A stretch of DNA of 64,000 nt from Cercis canadensis (Eukaryota; Streptophyta; Magnoliopsida; Fabales; Fabaceae), in NCBI GenBank assembly GCA_003255065.1, contig QAOA01003657.1:366038-430037 (forward strand). The letters are read 5' to 3'. Below are positions 32,413 through 43,499 of the stretch, piece after piece (within the stretch, counting starts at the first letter, position 1; every line of letters begins with the position of its first letter). Below the pieces are notes generated by a model. It saw nothing but the letters and a program-made list of their open reading frames with translations. It was not told the DNA's origin and ran no database searches. The translations under genes and the position numbers were made by a program.

Positions 32413-33840
32413 TGATGAGCTGCCGAGGCTCCTCAAATTAATTAAGTTTAAGGTCGGTTACCTAGCTTTTTGCAGCATAGGACAGCCCTAAGTCGAACCT
32501 AAGGATTGTTCTATTTGGTGAATCATATTGAAAAGCATGTAAACAGAGGGGGTTGAGTTTGGTTTAAGTGATTAACGAAAATTAATTATCAGTGGTGAAG
32601 TTAAGAGAAAACAACCAATCCAAGTCTTTACTAATTCTGATTTTAGTTCATCCTTGATTTCTAATGATCCATTCAATTATTAACCATGTTCTTGGCCTTT
32701 AAAACATATCAAGAAGCCTCTCAATGTTCTATGGATTCCACTGGTTAAGCAACCAGAATTCGGATTCAACTAAGACTAAATGAATTAAGCAAACATTCAA
32801 GTCTAGTTTTACCTAAGTCCATGATCCAGCCAAGGTGATTAATCCATCCAAAAGCTCAGAAACATTAATCAACCATACAATCCTCTTTTATCACATGCAA
32901 TTAAGCAATCACACATGAAGATCCAAATTCGAATTAAGCAATTCAAACAGAATATTTCAAAGGATTGAAAGAACTTTGATTAACAACTAAAATGAAGAAC
33001 AACAACTCATAATCTCAAAACCAATAATCAGAATAGCAAAACCTGGATTGATATGTTGGATTAGCCCTCCATGAACAAGAGGAGCTGAAGTTCTTACAAA
33101 ATATCTAAAGAAAACTTAAGAACTAAGGAAAGCACAAAAATCTGTCTAAAATATCTAATGAGGTGGTTATGAATTTCGGCTGCCTCCTTCTTCTGATATA
33201 GACCTCCAATTTTACATGCACACCTAAATTGCCCTTAGGGCACACTTGTTCCCATGGGCCTTAGCTTCAATTGGGCTTTGGTTTGGGCCCATTTGGACTT
33301 GTCATGAGGAAGTTAGGCCCATTTAAGTGGCAGAAGGTGTCTGGAACCGTCAGCTAACTTGCACAGCAAATAAGACCATCTTCCACATAAAATATGGTGA
33401 ACCGGTCTTCATATCAATTGAAGCTCTGTCTGTTAGCTTTCCAATGGTACCAGTTTCAGGTCAATATGACATCTACAACTCAAGTTATGACCCAAATACT
33501 GCATGTAGGTCAGGATCCTGCGACAGCATGTCTTCTCTGGCTTCCAGGCTGCATATGACCTTCTGAACGTCCGAATTAGCTTTGGAGCCCTGAAAGAAAG
33601 TTGTAGACAATTCTCTCAGCTTTCCAACAAGGTATGACTCGGAATTTTTGGACATCCAGAACTCAAGATATGCCTGAAACACAGAGACAGCATATAATGC
33701 CCAGTATTGCTGGAAATTGCAATTAAGCATAAATGGATCCTAAGTCATGAAATGAGGTCTAAGTCTATGCAATTCAGCCCAAAAGAGGTTTAAAAGACTA
33801 AGTATGAGGAATAACTATTGTATAAAAAGTGTGTTCATCA
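32413..33840 (-). repeat. 5' LTR of C (1428 bp)
   Basis: Partner of 25449-26875. The part at 32648-33840 looks identical to it. The part next to the PBS (32413-32647, the U5 end) carries about 20 differences and several small indels. Confidence 0.95.
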
Positions 33841-33845
33841 ATTAG
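33841..33845. other. Right TSD of element C (ATTAG)
   Basis: Second copy of ATTAG (see 25444-25448). The B protease frame resumes at once: CACGCTGAATGACTACTCC is the reverse of the GVVIQRA region. Confidence 0.95.
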
Positions 33846-35864
33846 CACGCTGAATGACTACTCCAGTGGGCTTCAGTTCTCCTATCTGCAGTGATGAATA
33901 GATGGACTTGGGCATCACGTTGATTGAAGCTCCCAGATCTAGCATGACATTTGTAAACTGCTTATCTTCAATAGTGCAGGGAATGGTGAAAGTCCTAGGA
34001 TCAGTGCACTTGGATGGTAAGTTAGGTTGAATCATGGCTGACACGTTTCTTCCCATGCTCACTTTCTCATCACCCTTCAGCTTCCTCTTGTGGGTACACA
34101 AATCCTTAAGAAACCTTGCATACTTGGGAATCTGTTTGATGGCTTCCAGGAGAGGTATATTGACTTCTACCTTCCTGAAAGTATCCATGATCTCTTTATC
34201 TAGCTCATGCTCAGCAATTTTCTTGGACTGTGTAACTCTGTTTGGAAAAGGGAGAGGAATGCTGGGGGTAGAGCTCTCTGCCTGATCCTGAAGGTGGAAT
34301 GGCTGTTGTTTTGGGATAGCTTTAGGGGCTGCAGTGTCTGGATCCTTTCTTGGATAGAATTAGAGACTGTGGAAGGCAAGCTAGGTTCTGGAACATTCAC
34401 TTCCTTGCCACTACGCAAGGTTATGGCACTCACATTGCCTCTCGGATTGGTGACTATTTGAGAAGGTAAACTGCTAGAACCTTGAGACTTCAATTCACTA
34501 ATGGTGGTTGCAAGTTGGCCTATCTGAGTCTCCATGCTCAGAATACTAGTCTCAGTTCTCTGTTGTAATTGGATGTTGCTGCTAGCCAACAACTTCACTA
34601 AATCTTCCAAGCTCGGTTCTGGCTTGTTAGCTTGCTGCATAAGCTGCTTCATTGGTGCTTGATACTGTTGGTTGCTTGAACTTGCATTGTATCTAGGCTG
34701 TTGTGGCTGGTATGTTTGTTGCTGCTGGTAGGTTTGACTAGAATTGCCTCCATATCTCAAGTTTGGGTGATATCTCCAGCCAGGGTTGTATGTAGAATAG
34801 TGGGGGTCATATCTAGGCTTCTGGTAAGGTCTGCCAGGAAAAACGCTAGCCACTACTTCAGTGTTATCCTGGAGGGTAGGGCACTGATCTGTCGGATGAC
34901 TAGCTAGGGCACAAATTCCACATAGCTTGGCAGGAGCTTGAACTTGTATGTGGCCCATGGCTAACTATCTAACCAAAGAGGTCAGTTCCTCTAAACGGTT
35001 CTCCACCCTCTGTTGATCCACCATCTACACCTCATTCACTCCCTTAGCAGAAGTAACCATCCTTGTGCCAAATTGCTGTGCATTGGTTGCCATGTTTTTG
35101 ATTAAGTCTCTTGCAGTAGCAAGGGTCTTGTCCACCAAGGCACCTCCAGAAGCAACATCCACATAACTCCTATCCATAGGAAGAAAACCTTTATAGAAGT
35201 ACTAGATGAGTAGCTGGTCACTGATTTGGTGATGAGGACAGCTCCCACACAGTTTCTCAAATCTCTCCCAGTATTCATGTAAAGTCTCTCCACTATGTTG
35301 CCTTATGCCACATATCTCTTTTTTGATGAAAGCAGCCCTTGAGGCAGGGAAGAATCTTTCAAGAAAGCACCTCTTCAAGTCATTCCAGCATGTGATGATG
35401 GATGGCTGCAAGTATAGCCAATCCTTTGCTGCTCCATCTAATGAAAAGGGAAAAGCCTTCAGCTTGATGTGCTCCTCTTCAATTGACTGAGGCTTCATGG
35501 TAGAACACACTATGTGAAATTCCTTCAAATGCTTGTGAGGATCTTCACCTGCAAGTCCATGAAACTTTGGGAGCAAGTGTATTAATCCAGACTTTAATTC
35601 AAAATTAGCATTAGGATACTGAATATACAAAGGCTGGTAATTATCATCAGGGGCAGCCAATTCTTTAAGAGTCCTAGCCCTAACATGCATGTCATTATTT
35701 CCAGCCCCATTATCAGCAGCAAGATCAACCTCAGGATTAATGTCATTGGCAGCCATATTATGCTCTATATGATTAGGAGTTCAACGTGCCTTAGCAAGTG
35801 TGTGCAAAGTTTTCTCTATTTCAGAATCACCTTCAAGTAGTTCAAAATGAGAGGACCAAGTCAT
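33846..35864 (-). pseudogene. Athila gag and protease N-terminus of B (decayed)
   Basis: The start ATG at 35864 (reading MTWSS, the family's MTRSS) is followed by a stop about 28 codons on. An open stretch restarts at 35756. The gag domain has FHGLAGEDPHKHLKEFHIVC, then AAKDWLYLQ (one residue deleted) and GETLHEYWERFEKLCGSC. A stop lies in the YF-EGF region near 35201 and another near 34960. The zinc knuckle CGICALASHPTDQC follows at about 34920. The Gln-rich region is shifted by a frameshift near 34250. The protease DLGASINVMP lies at about 33940 and is cut 90 bp later by C. Confidence 0.9.
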
Positions 35865-36729
35865 ACACCATGCAAATAAGATGACAAAAACACTCTAAAA
35901 CACACTAAAACATACAAAAATAGAAAAATAGGGAAATAGTGAAAGAAAGGGGCAAAAACCAAAACACACCAAATGCACTAGACAAAGGCAAAAAGACACC
36001 AAAATAACACTAGTTGACCCATCTAAACATTTTTAAAAAAATTTCTACCACCATAGCATGAAATCTTAATGAAAATGAAACTAAAAAATCAAATAAAAAA
36101 TCTTAAAAAATTGGAAAAGTGGTCAAAACTATGGAATTCGGCTTAAAAACGCAGATCTCCTGCTAAGCATGACTATTGATTTTCAGACCATTTTTCTTCA
36201 ACTAACCAAGTTTCAGGTCAATCAAAGCAAAAAAAATTCGGCCAGAACAGTACACGTGAAACACTAAATCAAACCGAAACAAAGGGAAAACAAGGGGAAA
36301 CTGGCACCAAGGCACCAGAATTCACACAATAGAAACTTAAAACATCAAAGGAAACAAAACAACAAGAAAAAACTATCACCACAATGCTCAGAAAGTATAA
36401 ATTTTTTTCCAAAAAGTGAACAAATACGGCAAAGGAGATAGAATAATGGCAAAGGAGGCTAAACAAGGGCAATAACAACATAAAGTTCACCTCACAATGC
36501 AATTCCTTAGTCCACCAATTTGTAGCTCAATCCCAGTTGGTAAGAATCAAAAACAACATAGAAACAGAAACACTAAACATGGAAAGAAAACTTAAATAGA
36601 TAAGGAAAACAAAATAGGAAAGCAAGTAGAACAGGAGGAGAATGATTAAGAACAACTACCAGAAACAAGAACAATAAGAAACAAAACAGTAACAAAAGAG
36701 TCCTAAGAAGATTAATTTGTTAGGTGAAA
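35865..36729 (-). other. Leader (5' UTR) of B
   Basis: Non-coding, A-rich on +. It contains many CACTAAAAC-type phrases. No supported gene; the open frames at 36269 and 36656 are chance. Confidence 0.6.
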
Positions 36730-36747
36730 TCCCTGGCAACGGTGCCA
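36730..36747 (-). other. Primer binding site of B (tRNA-Asp type)
   Basis: On the minus strand TGGCACCGTTGCCAGGGA, two mismatches to the perfect PBS of C. Confidence 0.9.
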
Positions 36748-36753
36748 AAATTT

Positions 36754-38066
36754 TGACGGGTGCCGAACCGTACAAAATAAGGGGGTTTTTTGTTGAATGC
36801 AATTTAGTTACAATACTAATTGCAACTAAATTGTAGTATAGGATGCAACCAGTGTCGTCTCCCAAGGATTCACCAGAACAACTAATCTAGTAGGACTTAA
36901 GCAAGAACAAAATAAGGGGGGGTTTGTGTTGAATGCAATATACTAAGAATTCAGAAAGCAGTAAACATGATTTAATCAAATATAAGAAAATGTAATCAAC
37001 TCAAGCAGGTAACCAAAATCTAATCCATCCTTGTTCACTAAAGATTTTTTAGATCTGATTTAATTCTTGGTTAAATGTTACCTGGAATCCCTAACAGTAA
37101 CACTCAGAATTCCTACTGATTTATCAATCAGGATTCAATTAATCATGGAATTAAAACTCTAGGCAACAGCTCTATATCACTAAGTCTAGATTAATTTAAT
37201 AACCGAATTGTCCAAGTTAACCATATATTAAAGACCTTTAAAGTATGATTATCAATCTTATTACTGTTATGAATCTAATCAACCGATTTAAATTCATACA
37301 AAACATGCAATCAAAGTACCATTCAATCACATGAAGGTAAGAAACAGTAATTCAAATTAAATTAAATCAAAACCGGTTGAAGCACAGGAAATCTGGATTA
37401 TTAAGTTTAGCTCCTCTTGAATTGATTACAAATCAACTTAGCCCTCCATGAAAGGCTTAAACACAAGGCAAAAGTCTAAAACTCGAACTCAGAAACAGGA
37501 GGCAACAACTGCTCAAGGTAATTTCATATATTAATTTCCTCAACAACTTGAGAATAAATACTAGCTGGCTGCCTCCTCTAGGTTTCCTAATTACAAAATA
37601 AAACCTAATTTCCTAAATTATCAATGGTAAAAACGTAATCAAGCCCCAGTATCATGTGTACTGGCCCAATAAGCAGATGTTGGCCCAAATAAACATGCTC
37701 TGGTCCAATAGGCAGGCCTAAGGAAAGGAATCAGTCAATGCTGGGCGGATGCAGAAAATATGGACTGCTTGTACGTGAATTTTAGTTGTCCAGACGCGAG
37801 AATCAGCTTCTGGGCTCTTCATATAAAATGTAGAATTTTCTGTCAGTTTTCCAAAGAAACTGAAATCACATCAATCGGACATCTTTAGCCCAAGATATGG
37901 TGAAAAACGTAAGCAGTGCCAGAATTCAACAGTTATGCAATTAAAATCTATAAGCACTAACAAGTCCAAATCTACAAAAATGTCTATGGGCTATGAAAAT
38001 CAGCAGGAATACATACTAAAATACTAAGTATAAGGGAAATAAATAGTGTAAAATAACGTCTCATCA
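36754..38066 (-). repeat. 5' LTR of B (1313 bp)
   Basis: + strand TGACGGGTGCCG...GTCTCATCA. Compared with the 3' LTR it has an extra segment of about 30 bp near 36777-36807 (AATAAGGGGG, then TTGTTGAATGCAAT) that resembles LTR sequence found again at about 36909-36940. Confidence 0.92.
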
Positions 38067-38067
38067 G

Positions 38068-41029
38068 TGTAGACACCGTATTTTGTCCGGATCTTTTCAT
38101 AATTTTTAAATATTTTTAAAGATTAAAAGAAAAAAAAAAGAGAGAGGAATATAAATTCTAAATTTCTAATCTAGTGTTTTATTTTTTGTTTAGCCTTTTA
38201 TGCTTAAGAAACCCTAAGCCCAATAGTCTTAATCTCATTAAAATAACTTGTCCGAGCCTAATTACTTATTAGTGTTAGCCCATTTTTTTTTTTTTTTTGA
38301 GCCCAAATATCTTGATCCAAGTGGAGCACCCAAACCCAAGACCCATTTTTGTTGTACTCCCTTTACAAGAAGAGAACCCCAGCCAATTGAGAAAAAAAAA
38401 GAAGAAAAAACACATTCCATTATTGGATTTTTTCCTCTCCTCCTCTCCTCTCCCTCTTGATCTCTTTCTCACATTCTCCATTAAATCTTTAATTCCTAAG
38501 ACCTCATTCCATTTTTTTAACTTCTTATAGTTGATTTTGATCATTATTCACCTTCTTCACACTTTTTCATCAACTTGGATAAGGCAAGGCAGCACCTGTT
38601 GGGAGAAATTGAAGCTTGAACCTAAGGGTTTGTATGGATTTTTGAAAGTTGAAGGGCTATCCACTTTGATTCTTGACACTAGAAGGCTTCAATTGGGTAA
38701 TGGCTTTCTTCCACTTCTTAATTCCTTGAACTCGTATATAATTTTGCAGCTACATTTTTTGGTGCTTAGAAGCTTGATTATGCATGTTTCTAGTTGAAAT
38801 TAGCTTCTTGGATGATTATAACATGACCTAAGAGCATGTTCACATGTATTTTTATTGATTTGGAATGACTTTAAGGCTCTTTTTACAAGTGATTTTGAAT
38901 ATTGATTGTGCCTTTAAGGTGTTTGATAAAATGCATGTGTGATGTTATGTTTGAATTTGACTTTGCTTCTAATGTGTTATGTCTTTTATTTAGCTATTGA
39001 GATTATGACATGAATTGAGTGCTTTAGATTCATTATTTGAGTATGTATTGCATCATGATTTATTCATACTTTGCATTGGAGCATAATTTCTAAATTCTGC
39101 CTAGTATTGACCTTTGTGTGATGTTTCATACATAACTCAAGATATACACAACATTTTCATGAGATTTTACTTTTGTTAGAACCCTAAGATGCATGTCTTC
39201 AATGTGTATTTGTTTCAGATTTTTTTCATGTATAGTTTACTACCAGTTCGAGCTTGAACATAACTATTTAATGTTACACTGACACTGATGCCCTATCCCT
39301 GGCAGTGTTCGGTGTTTCATTTGTTTCTGAAGTTGTACAACTCCATTTTACGTGGTTCTTATCTCATTAGAACCGTAAGATGTGTAGCTTCAATGTGTGA
39401 AATTTTTATATTTTTTTAATGTTTAGTTTACTACCAGTTCGAGTTTGAACATAGCTATTTAATGTTACACTGACACTGATGCCCTATCCCTGGCAGTGCT
39501 CGGTGTTTCATTTGTTTCTGAAGTTGTACAGCTCCATTTTACGTGGTTCTTATCTCATTAGAACTGTAAGATGTGTAGCTTCAATGTGTACAATTTTTAG
39601 ATTTTTTGAATTTGTAGTTTACTGCCAGTTTGAGTTTGAACATAGCTATTTAATGTTACACTAACACTGATGCCCTATCCCTGGCAGTGTTCGGTGTTTC
39701 ATTTCTTTCTGAAGTTGTATAGCTCCATTTTACGTGGTTCTCATCTCATTAAAACCATAAGATGTGTAGCTTCAATTTGTGAAATGTTTATATTTTTTTC
39801 ATGTGTATTTTACCAGTTCGAGTTTGAACATAGCTGAATAATGTTACATTGACACTGATGCCCTATCCCTGGCAGTGTTTGGTGTTTCATTTTTTTCTGA
39901 AGTTATACAGCTCCATTTTACATGGTTCTTATCTCATTAGAACAGTAAGATGTGTAGCTTCAATGAGTGAAATTTTTAGATTTTTTTCATGTCTAGTTTA
40001 CTACCAGTTCGAGTTTGAATTTAGCTTCTCAAGGTTGCAATGACACTGATGCCTTATCTCTGGCAGTGTTTAGTCTTTCATTTTTTTTTTCTGAAGTTGT
40101 ACAAATCCAAATTAAGTAATGTTGATTTTATTAAAACCGTAGGACATGTGACTTCAATGTATATAATTTTTAGAATTTTTGCATGTCTATTTCACTCTAA
40201 GTTTTGGCTCTAGTTCACTCTCAGTTTTGTCTCTTAAGAACCATAAGTCTTTCAGTCTTGCCTACTTTATGTTTTGTATATATGAGCATCCTCGAAGATA
40301 ATTATGAGTACAAGCAAATTGGAAGGCCTAACCGGAATATATCCAGATGCAAGCGTGGAGCAAGAACATTGTTTTATTTATCTTTTATTTTATTTTTGGA
40401 TGTAATTTAAAATTTCTCAATACTTAGATTTTGAGACAAGTTTTGTAATATTTAAAGTCATGCATTTGCATTGCATGTAAAAATATACCTGTGTCGCGTA
40501 GTATTCGCATGCTCTTTCACTTATCATGGGAGGATAAGGCGAGTCAGTCCTATACAAGATGCTTTTCTCTATCCGATCTAGGTGAAGGTAGCGTCACCCT
40601 GGACGGTCGCTTCATGCGATGAAGGGGTGGAAGGATTTAGGTCTCGGTAGATAATTCATGCATTGCACGTTTAAATTTTAGGTTGTTATTTTTGTCAGAT
40701 ATTCTTGTAATCAATTTATTATTCTGGGGTAAATAAAATATATATTTTTGGCCATATTCTATTCGCACAACTAATTTAGGGTAATCATCTTTAGACGGAT
40801 GTTGTAGGGTGCCTAACACCTTCCCCACGCATAAACAGACTCCCGAACCCTCTCTGGTTCGTAGACCGATATTTTTTATTATTATTTAATAAATAAAAAA
40901 AAGGGTTTTCCAATTGTTCCCCGCTTTCTTAATACAATTGGTTGCGACTCCAAAGTTTTCATTTCGAAAACTTAAATATCTTTTTATTTCGCCATCTGTG
41001 TCGTAGTGACCTTCGGGTACGTTGTGACA
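38068..41029 (+). repeat. 5' LTR of H (2962 bp)
   Basis: From TGTAGACACC to TTGTGACA, 3 bp before the PBS. It has AT-rich U3 parts, an internal tandem array (39177-40135), and a more complex GC-richer stretch at 40500-40640. The partner LTR is outside the window. Confidence 0.85.
39177..40135 (+). repeat. Tandem array in H LTR: five units of about 190 bp
   Basis: The anchor CTGATGCCCTATCCCTGG recurs at 39285, 39476, 39667, 39855 and 40046 (spacings 191, 191, 188, 191; the last anchor copy has two mismatches). Each unit also holds TTACTACCAGTTCGAG and AAGATGTGTAGCTTCAATG. A sixth partial unit decays after about 40130. Confidence 0.93.
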
Positions 41030-41032
41030 GTT

Positions 41033-41050
41033 TGGTGACTCCACTGGGGA
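41033..41050 (+). other. Primer binding site of H (tRNA-Arg type)
   Basis: TGGTGACTCCACTGGGGA resembles the TGGCGACTCC-type PBS known for Tat/Ogre elements. Confidence 0.8.
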
Positions 41051-42222
41051 TAGTTAGAGAGTCCCAAAAATTTGGTTGTTCGAACTTAATATGGCATTGT
41101 GTATTTTCTTTACCCCTAAATTTACTTTTAGTTTGTTGTTTCTTCTTTGCTTATTAGCTTTGTTTTCGATATGTTATTTGTTTATTTTTTGCATTCGTAG
41201 ATAGCTTATTACTGTTGCATATTTCTTGTATTTCCTTATAATTGGTTAGTTTTTGGTAAATGTAGGATGAGGTTTGTATGTTTCCCCCCACACATTGCGC
41301 ACTAACACTATATCCTTGCACACTACTCATCGGCTCTGTACCCGGGCCACTTTTAACCTAGGATTAGAAGGGAGCCTAGTGTTATTACTAGAAGGTTTAT
41401 CCTTTGGTGGTTTACACGAAAGCCTTCGCTCAGATTGCAGATCATTTTGCTTAGTTGGGTAAGCAGAGGGGTTATCCCCTTGTGAACCAAGTTAGTAGGG
41501 TGTGATCTCCATAATTTTGGTGGGGGCAGTCTGTAGTACCTTGGACTTATAGGATTTTAGCACTCATCACCAAACCATGCACGTAATTTTGACTGTAGAT
41601 GCCTACCTTTATAGGGTAGACCTTGACCACTAGATTAGTAATCCCAAGCCTAAGGCTGGTCCATTCATAAGACATCAGGGGAGCGTTTCTTTTTGTTATT
41701 TCTCTAATTATTTTCCTGCATTAAAGTAAGAGGTATGATGTCTTGCTTCTTTTTCAAATAAACCAAGTGTCCATTTTTCATTTTTTTATTTACATTTTTA
41801 CCCTTTCATTTTTCAAATAAAGAAGAGAAGGTGGAAGCCTTGTTCTTTTTTTATTTTGTCATGTCAAAAGCAAGTCACATACATTTGCGCATCATTTCAA
41901 CCCATATGCATCATTTTTGAAATAAAGGTCATTAGCTTTCTTCATTCGTCAATAAGGAAAAAAGTCATGTTTTTTGGACATTTTTTTTTCTCGTCAAAGC
42001 GCAAAAGATTTTGTCATGTTCATTTGAAAAAAAAAAAAAAATCAATCAAAAATCAAAAGTCATGCATTTTTCTTACCCATTCTCTAAATCTCATTTTTTC
42101 CATTCATTCTTTGCAGCTCTCATTGAAAAGTTTTGAAAATAGCTCGTTCTAAGAAAAATAAGCTAAATCAAAAGTACTCCAATAAGAGGTCAATTATACT
42201 CAGGTCTAGAACAGTGACAATC
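41051..42222 (+). other. Leader of H
   Basis: About 1.2 kb without a supported ORF. T-rich patches and an A-run occur at 41996-42046. Short frames at 41274 and 41856 have no family features. Confidence 0.6.
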
Positions 42223-43499
42223 ATGGAACCTGAGAATTTAGAGTAAGATAAGGACTTAAGGGTTGAAATGGCAGAGGTGAAAGCTCAACTAAGTCAATTG
42301 CTACAAGCATTTAATGAAAGTTTGAAGCTGAAAGGAGTGTTTGAAGGTCCGAGTAATGCTGTAGATTCTCCAATTTCCCAAGTGACTCCTATTTTGGCAT
42401 TGCCTTCGAACGTCACAATTTCTTCAACTTCCCCAGCTGACCCTATTTGGGGAATGCCTCCGCATTTGATGATGCCTTCAACTACTCTACCCCCTTATAT
42501 CCCTGGATTGGCTCTGAACCAAGTTTTTCCTCATATACCACAATCAAACATTTCATACACTTTACCCCAACCATCTTTGTTTACCTTGATTGAGCCTTCA
42601 ATGGGGACTTCATTTAATTCAAATGAGAATCAAGGTGGTGTTTACACATACACAGATCCCATCACTCACTACACTTCCCACTTTAACCCTCAAGAACCTC
42701 TAGTGGCAATCCCTTTGTGGAAGGAGAAAAAAGGAGATGAAAGTTGAGCTTATGGAGAAAAGACAATACTCTTTAGAGGAACAGCTATGTTCCATGCAAG
42801 GTGTGGGGTCATATGGGTCCGTCGATTTAGAGCAGTTATGTCTTGCTGTGGATGTCATTATCCTAAAGGATTTTAAGATGCCTGATTTAGCAAAGTATAA
42901 TGGGACTTCTGACCCTTATCTCCATTTGCTAGCCTACTGCACCAAGATGTCTGTATGGTCCAGAGATGAGAAATTTCTTGTTCATTTTTTCTCTGAAAGC
43001 TTGCAAAGGCCTGCTTTAGATTGGTATCTCCAATTGGATAAGTCCAAGACCCAGAGTTGGAAGACATTGGCTGAAACTTTTATGAGGCAATACAAGTTCA
43101 ATAGGGATAATGCACCTACTAGAGAGCAGCTAAGGAGCATGCAAAAAAGGGCCGGAGACACCTTCAAAGAATATGCTCAGAAATGGCGAGTGTTGGCTGC
43201 TCAAGTTCAACCACCATTAAATGAAGCTGAAATGGGAACTTACTTTATCAATACCCTGGAGTCACCATATTATGGGATAATGATTGGGAACTTTCCTAAT
43301 GACTTTGCTGATTTGATTAAGACTGGAGAGAGGATCGAATTGGGGATCAAAGAAGGGAAGTTGCAAGTGGCTCATTATGAAGGAAGCGGTTCTAGCCAGA
43401 AGAAAGGAGGTTTTCAAAAGAAAAAAGAAGGTGAGGTGAATTGGGTCCAAGCACTAGGGGCATTACCATTTCTCCACCCACGAGGTCCATATTACTCTC
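42223..43499 (+). pseudogene. Tat/Ogre-type gag of H (decayed, truncated by D)
   Basis: The ATG at 42223 is followed by a stop at codon 8. The same frame is then open from 42268 to 42747 (a coiled N-terminal start, then a Pro/Ser-rich region). A shift by one frame near 42735 leads into the gag core: FKMPDLAKYNGTSDPYLHLL, then DEKFLVHFFSESL, ALDWYLQLD, FKEYAQKWRVLAAQVQPPL and FINTLESPYY. This order is the standard gag pattern of Tat/Ogre elements. It is cut at 43499 by element D before the protease. Gag would form the particle. Confidence 0.88.
43495..43499. other. Candidate left TSD of D (CTCTC)
   Basis: Five bases before the D LTR. The matching right copy should follow the last LTR of the D/G tandem, outside the window. 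Confidence 0.5.

Larger units (their letters stand above)
25449..33840 (-). mobile_element. Element C: non-autonomous Athila derivative with intact gag-protease ORF (8.4 kb)
   Basis: Complete: LTRs of 1427/1428 bp, perfect 18-bp tRNA-Asp PBS, an uninterrupted gag-protease ORF, then a short pol scar, the conserved 3' region, PPT and a 5-bp TSD. RT, RNase H and nearly all integrase are deleted. The LTR family is that of D. The structure resembles gag-only terminal-repeat elements (TR-GAG class) that need enzymes supplied by an autonomous relative. Largely identical LTRs and the intact TSD and ORF make it the youngest insertion here. Confidence 0.92.
19156..38066 (-). mobile_element. Athila-type element B, minus strand, interrupted by C
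   Basis: Reading on the minus strand: 5' LTR 38066-36754, PBS, decayed gag, protease split by element C, RT-RNase H-integrase, internal purine motif, 3' region, PPT, 3' LTR 20440-19156. Its LTR family (TGATGAGAC...CCCGTCA) differs from that of A, C and D, though the proteins are similar. The left flank is GTATT; on the right only G precedes the next element. This fits a TSD broken by the later H insertion. Confidence 0.9.
38068..43499 (+). mobile_element. Tat/Ogre-type Ty3/gypsy element H (5' part; interrupted by D)
   Basis: Long LTR starting TGTAGACACC (a start typical of Tat/Ogre elements), PBS of tRNA-Arg type, leader of 1.2 kb and a gag pseudogene cut by element D at 43500. The rest of gag, pol and the 3' LTR are expected right of the window. 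No extra ORF before gag is visible, so a Tat/Retand assignment may fit better than true Ogre. Confidence 0.85.

Noticed and set aside
38248..38544. Overlapping frames on both strands in the H LTR
   Set aside because: They arise from poly-T and poly-A runs, with no conserved domain.
42223..43499. Two overlapping gag frames of H as programmed -1 frameshifting
   Set aside because: The shift follows an A-run, but there is also a stop at codon 8, and the junction is within gag, not at gag-pol. Decay is simpler.
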